Below, in pieces: positions 58,941-64,000 of a stretch of 64,000 bases of DNA. Under the pieces are notes generated by a model. That model was not told the origin of the DNA, did not search any database, and saw only the letters and a list, made by a program, of their open reading frames with translations. The stretch is from assembly GCF_018991925.1 (NCBI RefSeq), contig NW_024727688.1, forward strand, positions 925,001-989,000. Direction: 5' to 3'. Source of the DNA: Homarus americanus. Its lineage: Eukaryota > Arthropoda > Malacostraca > Decapoda > Nephropidae. Position numbers and translations under genes: made by a program. Every line of letters starts with the position of its first letter. The first letter of the stretch is position 1.

Positions 58941-59135
58941 CTTTCACACTGTCAATATCACCATAACATCATCTTAACACAACACCACCTCTTTAACAAC
59001 ATACACACCATCATTATAACACCGTAACACCATCACCATAACACCATCACACCAAACACCATCTTAACACCATCACCAAATCACATGTCACAGCCTCTAT
59101 CACCCACAATTCTCATCAAAACACAAGTACATTAA
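58941..59135. repeat. ACACCATCATAACACC degenerate repeat
   Basis: AACACCATC/ATAACACCAT units in loose tandem. Confidence 0.75.
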
Positions 59136-59420
59136 CATCTCTCCCTCCCTCCTCCCCTCCTCCCTGCCTCCTCCTCCCTGCCTCCCTCCCTCCCTCCTCC
59201 CTCCCTCCTCCCCTCCCTCTCTCCTCCTCCTCTTCTTACCCATCCTCTCCAGGTCCCTCTTCCTCTCACCATCCCTCCCTCTCACATCAATATCTCTCCT
59301 TCCTCCCACTATCCCTCCCTCCTTTCTCTCCCCATTCCTCCCCCACATCCATCCCTCTCACCCTTCCTCTCCATCCCCCTCTCACCTTTCCTCACCTTTA
59401 CCCCCCACCCCACTCCATCT
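59136..59420. repeat. CCTCC-rich low-complexity tract
   Basis: C/T-rich sequence with CCTCCCTCCC repeats. Confidence 0.85.
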
Positions 59421-59531
59421 CTTTCGTCACCATCAGCAAGACTCTCCAGGTGTCAGGTAACAATTAGATGAGGAAGTGTAGTAACGATCAGCCTCAACAC
59501 CTCAGTCACGGTAATGATCGGCAAATACTGA

Positions 59532-59532
<1 letters not shown>

Positions 59533-59564
<32 letters not shown>
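59533..59564. repeat. (TG)n microsatellite
   Basis: A perfect TG tract. Confidence 0.93.
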
Positions 59565-59565
<1 letters not shown>

Positions 59566-59619
59566 ACTTACCTACGCTGAGAAGACGAGGACCAAATTGT
59601 AAGTAAAACTGCAAGAGAA

Positions 59620-59885
59620 TTTTCCCCTTCCTTTCCTTCCGTCCCTTTCCTTCCGTCCCTTTCCTTCCGTCCCTTCCTTTCCTTCCGTCCCTTCCTTTCC
59701 TTTCGTTCCTTCCGTTCCTTTCGTTCCTTCCGTTCCTTCCTTTCCTTTCGTTCCTTCCTTTCCTTTCGTTCCTTCCGTTCCTTTCGTTCCTTCCTTCCTT
59801 CCTTCCTTCCTTCCTTCCTTCCTTCCTTCCCTTCCCTTCCCTTCCTTCCTTCCTTTCCTTCCGTCCCTTCTTTCCCTTCTGTCCC
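59620..59885. repeat. TTCC-based minisatellite
   Basis: CTTTCCTTCCGTCCC units (15 bp), then CGTTCCTTTCGTTCCTT-type units and a pure TTCC run at about 59785-59828. Reverse Arg/Lys/Glu/Gly frames are artefacts. Confidence 0.92.
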
Positions 59886-60231
59886 AAGAGAATAATTTGA
59901 CTTAGTGGTGCGCAAGAATTGATGTTTCTCTAATGACATTCAAATGCGACTTGACGTTGTCTGAATGCGTTGGTGAAGTAATAAATCAGTGTCCGGATTC
60001 ACAAAGACTTCTTTTCTTTTTTATCCCAAATTGGCTTTTTAATTCCCGGCGTACTGTATAGTGTATTTTTATGGGGAATTTCTGTTCTAATTTTAGCTTC
60101 GCGCGCGCACACACACACGGGTAAATATTCACTTTGGAAACTTGTTCTTGGAGAGTGACAAAGACTAGATATCGTTTACGAACCTTTGAGAATGAGACTT
60201 GTGGGGGGGGGGGTGTCTTAGAGCATTCGAC
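59886..60231. other. Unique non-coding DNA
   Basis: No gene is recognised. A short GCGCGCGCACACACAC run lies at 60102-60117. Confidence 0.55.
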
Positions 60232-60353
60232 CCCCCTTCCCCCCATCCCTCGTTTCTTCCCCCCACCTCTCTTTTCTTCCCCCTCCCCTCGTTTCTTCCC
60301 CCCTCCCCTCGTTTCTTCCCCACCTCTCTCTTCTTCCCCCCTACCCCCTCCCC
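60232..60353. repeat. CCCCTCGTTTCTTCCCCC repeat
   Basis: Four to five imperfect units of about 20-22 bp. Confidence 0.87.
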
Positions 60354-60493
60354 AGACAGTAGGTAGGAGGGAGCGGTCTTGGCTGGGACGACACGTTTGA
60401 GTATTGTTTAATTGGGCTTGGCTATCGAGGCGGTGTGTAGCCATTTTAGGGAGACACACACAGCTGCTGTTAGTGTTTTGTTAAGGCTATAGA

Positions 60494-60597
60494 GGCGCTG
60501 AGATGGTAACACTTGTGGTGGCGCTGAGATGGTAACACTTGTGGTGGCGCTGAGATGGTAACACTTGTGGTGGCGCTGAGATGGTAACACCTGTGGT
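60494..60597. repeat. 26-bp minisatellite, four units
   Basis: Four consecutive 26-bp units (starts 60494, 60520, 60546, 60572) with core GCGCTGAGATGGTAACAC. They differ by a single T to C change in the last unit, which suggests recent expansion. Confidence 0.95.
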
Positions 60598-60673
60598 GGC
60601 GCAGTGGACATGATTCAGAGGCGGAACAAGGTGACATATTGATTTTGGGGTGACAACAATGTGAAGATTCTCG

Positions 60674-60711
<38 letters not shown>

Positions 60712-61439
60712 ATCAATCATCCACCCTTCTGTTCCCTATATACACTCGAGATGACTTCCTATATACATTAGTCCAACATCTCTTATATATATATATATAT
60801 AGACTGCATGAGCCTGTTATAAACCTTGTGTCATAGAGCGTACTACATATTCCATCTTTAAATTAACCTTCGTATTTTTGTATTGCAAGTTAGTGTTGTC
60901 TGTATTGCAATAGATCGTATTGTATTGTTGCTGTATATTGCCCGTCTGCCGTTTTATTTTTGTATGATATTGTATAACCTGTATTGTGATGATTGTTTTC
61001 TATATTTTAATTTTAATGTAGCTTTGTATGGTGCAGTTATGGTGAGTGGTAGTGCATGACTGTCTGAGTGAATGGAGGGGGGGGAAGCAAAATGAGATGT
61101 AACGTAGAGAGAGAGTGGTTGGTGATAGCAATATGTGTTCACGTGGCGGGGTACAAAGCTGCTCTTATTTCTTATTGGAATTCGCTTGAGCTGGGCGTGC
61201 GGGCGGCCATTCTAGCGACCGGTGGACCAACACACTTTCCCGCTCTCCCATTGTCAGCTCTCGAGTGTCAGGAGTATATTGTCACTGTCAGCCTGTGAGG
61301 TGGTGGGGGGGGGGGTAATACGACTTCTCATATTGACTAAAGAAGACAGGCGGTCGTTCGTCTGGCGAAATTAAATGGAATGTGTTATTATTGGGTGGAG
61401 GGGAACAAAAGATGATCTTGATTGTTCATGTTAGCTGGT
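60598..61439. other. Non-coding DNA, with a small CpG-richer patch
   Basis: A TG tract at about 60676-60710 and an AT run at about 60786-60801. A CpG-richer patch at about 61130-61260 contains CACGTG (61140-61145) and GGCGGCCATT. A 69-codon frame from ATG 61092 has no recognised domain. Confidence 0.5.
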
Positions 61440-61860
61440 GTTGTAATATCCTTGTTTTGCCATCACCAATATCACCATCCTTTTGTTGCTGCTGCTGTCA
61501 TTATTACCACCATCACCACCTGTTTGTCTCTCTCACCACCACCACCACCCTCTTCTACTGCTGTCACTATTGCCACCATCACCTACAGCTCCTCCTGTCA
61601 CTATCACCACCATCTCTTCCCCCCCCCCTCTACTACTACTACTGCTGTCACTGTTACCACCATTCACCTGTTGTCATTATCACCATTAGCACCAACACGA
61701 TCACTGTCATAGTCGTCAGTGTCACCATTATCGTTGCCCCCCATCCTCTTCATCGTAGTAATTGCTGTCACTGTTATCAGCACTGTCATGATCATTAGTA
61801 CTATCGCCAGTCTCATCGTTTCTCCTCCCTTCAACACCATCGTCTCCGTCACCGCCCACG
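61440..61860. repeat. Degenerate CACCAT/CACTGTCAC trinucleotide region
   Basis: ATCACCACC, CTGCTGTCACTATTACCACCATCAC and similar units recur over about 400 bases. His/Thr/Ser/Leu frames are artefacts. Confidence 0.8.
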
Positions 61861-63636
61861 TCACTACACCTCTATCAAGATCCAGTCAGCCGGGTGTGTT
61901 ACAAGGGGCTTACGCCTTCCCATACTCTCTCTCTCTCTCTCTCTCTGTCAGTCGGGAACCCAAGGGCATTGCTACGCTATTTCGTGCTACTTATGTTACT
62001 TGAAGGAGGGAGGGGGATGGAAACCAAAACATACGAGGAAATTTTTTACATGTCGACATATTCTTGCTTCTCCATCCATTCACTTCTTCTCTTTCTCCCA
62101 CCATCCATCTTTTCCGACTTCTCTCCTCCCCTCTATTTCTCTTTTCATACAGCTTTCATTCCCTCCACTCCTCCCTTCCTTCCTCCCTGATCCAAAGCTT
62201 CATCCAACCATGCGTCTCGCCATCAATTCCTCCCTCCTTCCAAGCTGTCACCACCTGCTCCACCAACCAGCTGGTTCTCGTGTGCTCAGACATCCCGACA
62301 ACGGGTCACGAGCTGCCCTATTAGGTTTCACTCCAGTTGTCCTTCAGCGCCGCTCATTATTCGTGCCTGCCGTAGGAGAGGCCATGGAGAAGCCGAGACA
62401 AGTAGGATACCAGGTGGTGAGGTGGTGAGACTATTCCACCAGAGGGTCTCACAGCGTTTAGCACCAACACCGTAAGTCTTGGATAGTCAGGTCTTATGAA
62501 CACGGAGATGAGTTATAGTCAAGTATGTTTATTTTACCCTCCTGGCTGTGGTAGTAACCAGCGCTAACTACACGGCGTCTCACCCAGCAATATTCACTAT
62601 ACGAGATAGTCTTTGGTTCCTCCACCCTCCGTGCTGGCCACTCCTAACAAATGGCTGCTGCTGCCGTCGCTGTCTTGTAAATTACTTAACTGACTGCTCG
62701 GTATCCCCCCCACTGCTTGCCTCCCCTTCCCCTGCCCTGTCCCCAACTAAGACCCCGTTCCCTCCCCTGCCCCATCTCCATCCCCTGCCCCATCCCCTGC
62801 CCCTTCCCCTACCCCATCCACCTCCTCTCCCCTTCTCCTCACATCGTCGTGTGAGAACATATCATTAAGTGCATCATAATTTCCTCAGGATATAAGAGTC
62901 ACACGAGAAGTTGACGACCATTATTGATTATTATTACAGTGTTTCCTTATCAACAAGACTCTTATTTATTTTTGTGTGTGTGTGGTGGTCCCTGGCTGCA
63001 GCTGTGAGTGAGTAAGAGAGAGAGAGAGGAAAGGTCTAGCAGTCAGATCAACCTTTAAGAAAATGTCAGAGAAGGACTGAACAAACTCTAACTCGATCAA
63101 TCGTTGTCAAAAAAGTGAAAAGGTCCCAGTAGAGGCCACACTCAGGTGCTCCACAACAACAACCAATAACAACAACAACCATAAAATCAATCGGTTTAAA
63201 ACGCTGAAACAAACAAGACAGACGTAACCATGGAGAGGAGGGAGATTCTGCCTTATATTTATACACTCAGAACTAAGGTACTCATGTCCTTATAGTTAAA
63301 ATATATAAAATACCTCCTTGGGGGAAACGTCATTTTATATCCGGCCATTAATAATTCTCTCGACTGTAGGAAAGTTTTAGTGTCTTGTTATAAATACTGG
63401 AATTCACATAGGGATTTTGTTTTTTAAATAGCTAATTCTTTCCTCTCTGCTCTCACCACATGTATGGGGAGACTGTGATGATAACTTTACCACAGTGTTG
63501 ATGCTGCAGAGGGAAGAGTTTGTTTATATTTACTGAATAAGATATTACTTGAAATATTACTCATTATTTACTACAATGTGAGTATTACCTTTATGCAATG
63601 ATGTTCTTTTAAGTAACTACAAAGATAATTAACTTT
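61861..63636. other. Non-coding DNA
   Basis: A CT run at about 61924-61947, a C/T-rich stretch at about 62065-62190, a CCCTGCCCCATCC repeat at about 62715-62840, and otherwise unique sequence. The frame at 62000-62428 has no recognised domain. Confidence 0.55.
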
Positions 63637-63770
63637 TGACCTAAAGAAGTGACCTCTCGTATCAACTATCATTAAATAACCTGTGACCTTAATCAGTGAC
63701 CTCTCTTAATTATCAATCATCATTAAATAACCTGTGACCTTAATCAGTGACCCCTCTTATCAACCATCAT
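63637..63770. repeat. About 50-bp repeat with paired TGACCT motifs
   Basis: About 2.5 copies of a 47-51 bp unit (TATCATTAAATAACCTG core). Each copy carries two TGACCT/TGACCC motifs separated by exactly seven bases: 63637/63650, 63684/63697 and 63735/63748. Confidence 0.9.
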
Positions 63771-64000
63771 ATTCAAGTGAGTGTTTTTTTAATGAGATCC
63801 TGAGACAATGATTACTAATTCAAAAACACGATTTGTACTTCTGCATTATATCTTAAGAGAACAATTTATTCACAAGTTAATAAAGGTTGGGGTCGTCACA
63901 CCTGGAGATAATTGATTAACACTGGTGATGCAAGGTTTGGCCTGGGGCTGAATTAGTGATATTCTCGGCGTTTGTGTTGGGTTCGATTTGATCTATAATG
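63771..64000. other. Unique AT-rich DNA to window end
   Basis: Nothing is recognised. Confidence 0.5.

Noticed and set aside
61068..61298. 76-codon + frame
   Set aside because: Starts at GTG; the part after ATG 61092 has no recognised domain; kept only as part of a weak promoter-like patch.

Overview
This window looks like eukaryotic, gene-poor, microsatellite-dense nuclear DNA from an arthropod, most likely a malacostracan (probably decapod) crustacean. The inference rests on three things. There are many TTAGG/CCTAA pentamer arrays, the arthropod telomere motif, which is also a common interspersed repeat in decapods. Very long CA/TG, CT/GA and trinucleotide tracts occur every 1-2 kb. The one confident gene is an invertebrate-type plexin with a large coding exon, a GT donor and long flanking non-coding DNA. 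No bacterial operon structure, CRISPR array, rRNA or convincing tRNA was seen.

Layout: 1-50.9 kb is almost entirely simple repeats, minisatellites and unique non-coding DNA. Notable blocks are telomere-type pentamers (1-330, 5.1, 21.3 and 39.2 kb) and a CCTGG pentamer array directly beside a CCTAA array (5.1-5.5 kb). There is a 55-base poly-C run (2.7 kb). Clear minisatellites have units of about 24.5 bp (6.5 kb), 16 bp (14.7 kb), 18 bp (18.2 kb), 15 bp (24.8 kb), 30 bp (26.8 kb), 21 bp (30.3 kb), 19 bp (32.1 kb) and 14/15 bp (41.1-42.0 kb). Long strand-asymmetric purine or pyrimidine domains lie between them. Nearly all long open frames here are translations of these repeats.

The gene: 51648-53166 (+) is a plexin exon. 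It has a splice acceptor, a 12-codon upstream ORF, a strong-context ATG at 51706, an Ala tract plus signal peptide, and most of the extracellular sema domain with ten cysteines. It ends at an AAG|GTAAGT donor. The rest of plexin (end of sema, PSI/IPT repeats, membrane segment, cytoplasmic GAP) is not in the window, so 53167 onward is presumably its intron, at least 10.8 kb long. A strong G-quadruplex motif and a TG tract lie 0.6-0.8 kb upstream of the exon.

The most intriguing unexplained region is 56577-57250 (+), inside that presumed intron. It is CpG-rich, unlike its surroundings, and packs a CRE-like site, a palindromic NRF-1 site, an ATTGG/CCAAT box and a YY1-type AAGATGGCG into about 95 bp. 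The YY1 motif contains the ATG of a 40-codon hydrophobic ORF, followed by a good splice donor. It reads like a TATA-less housekeeping promoter and first exon of an unannotated nested or neighbouring transcript. Beyond it lie C-rich satellites (57.5-59.4 kb), more minisatellites, and at 63.64-63.77 kb a short repeat carrying three TGACCT direct repeats, each with a 7-bp spacer.
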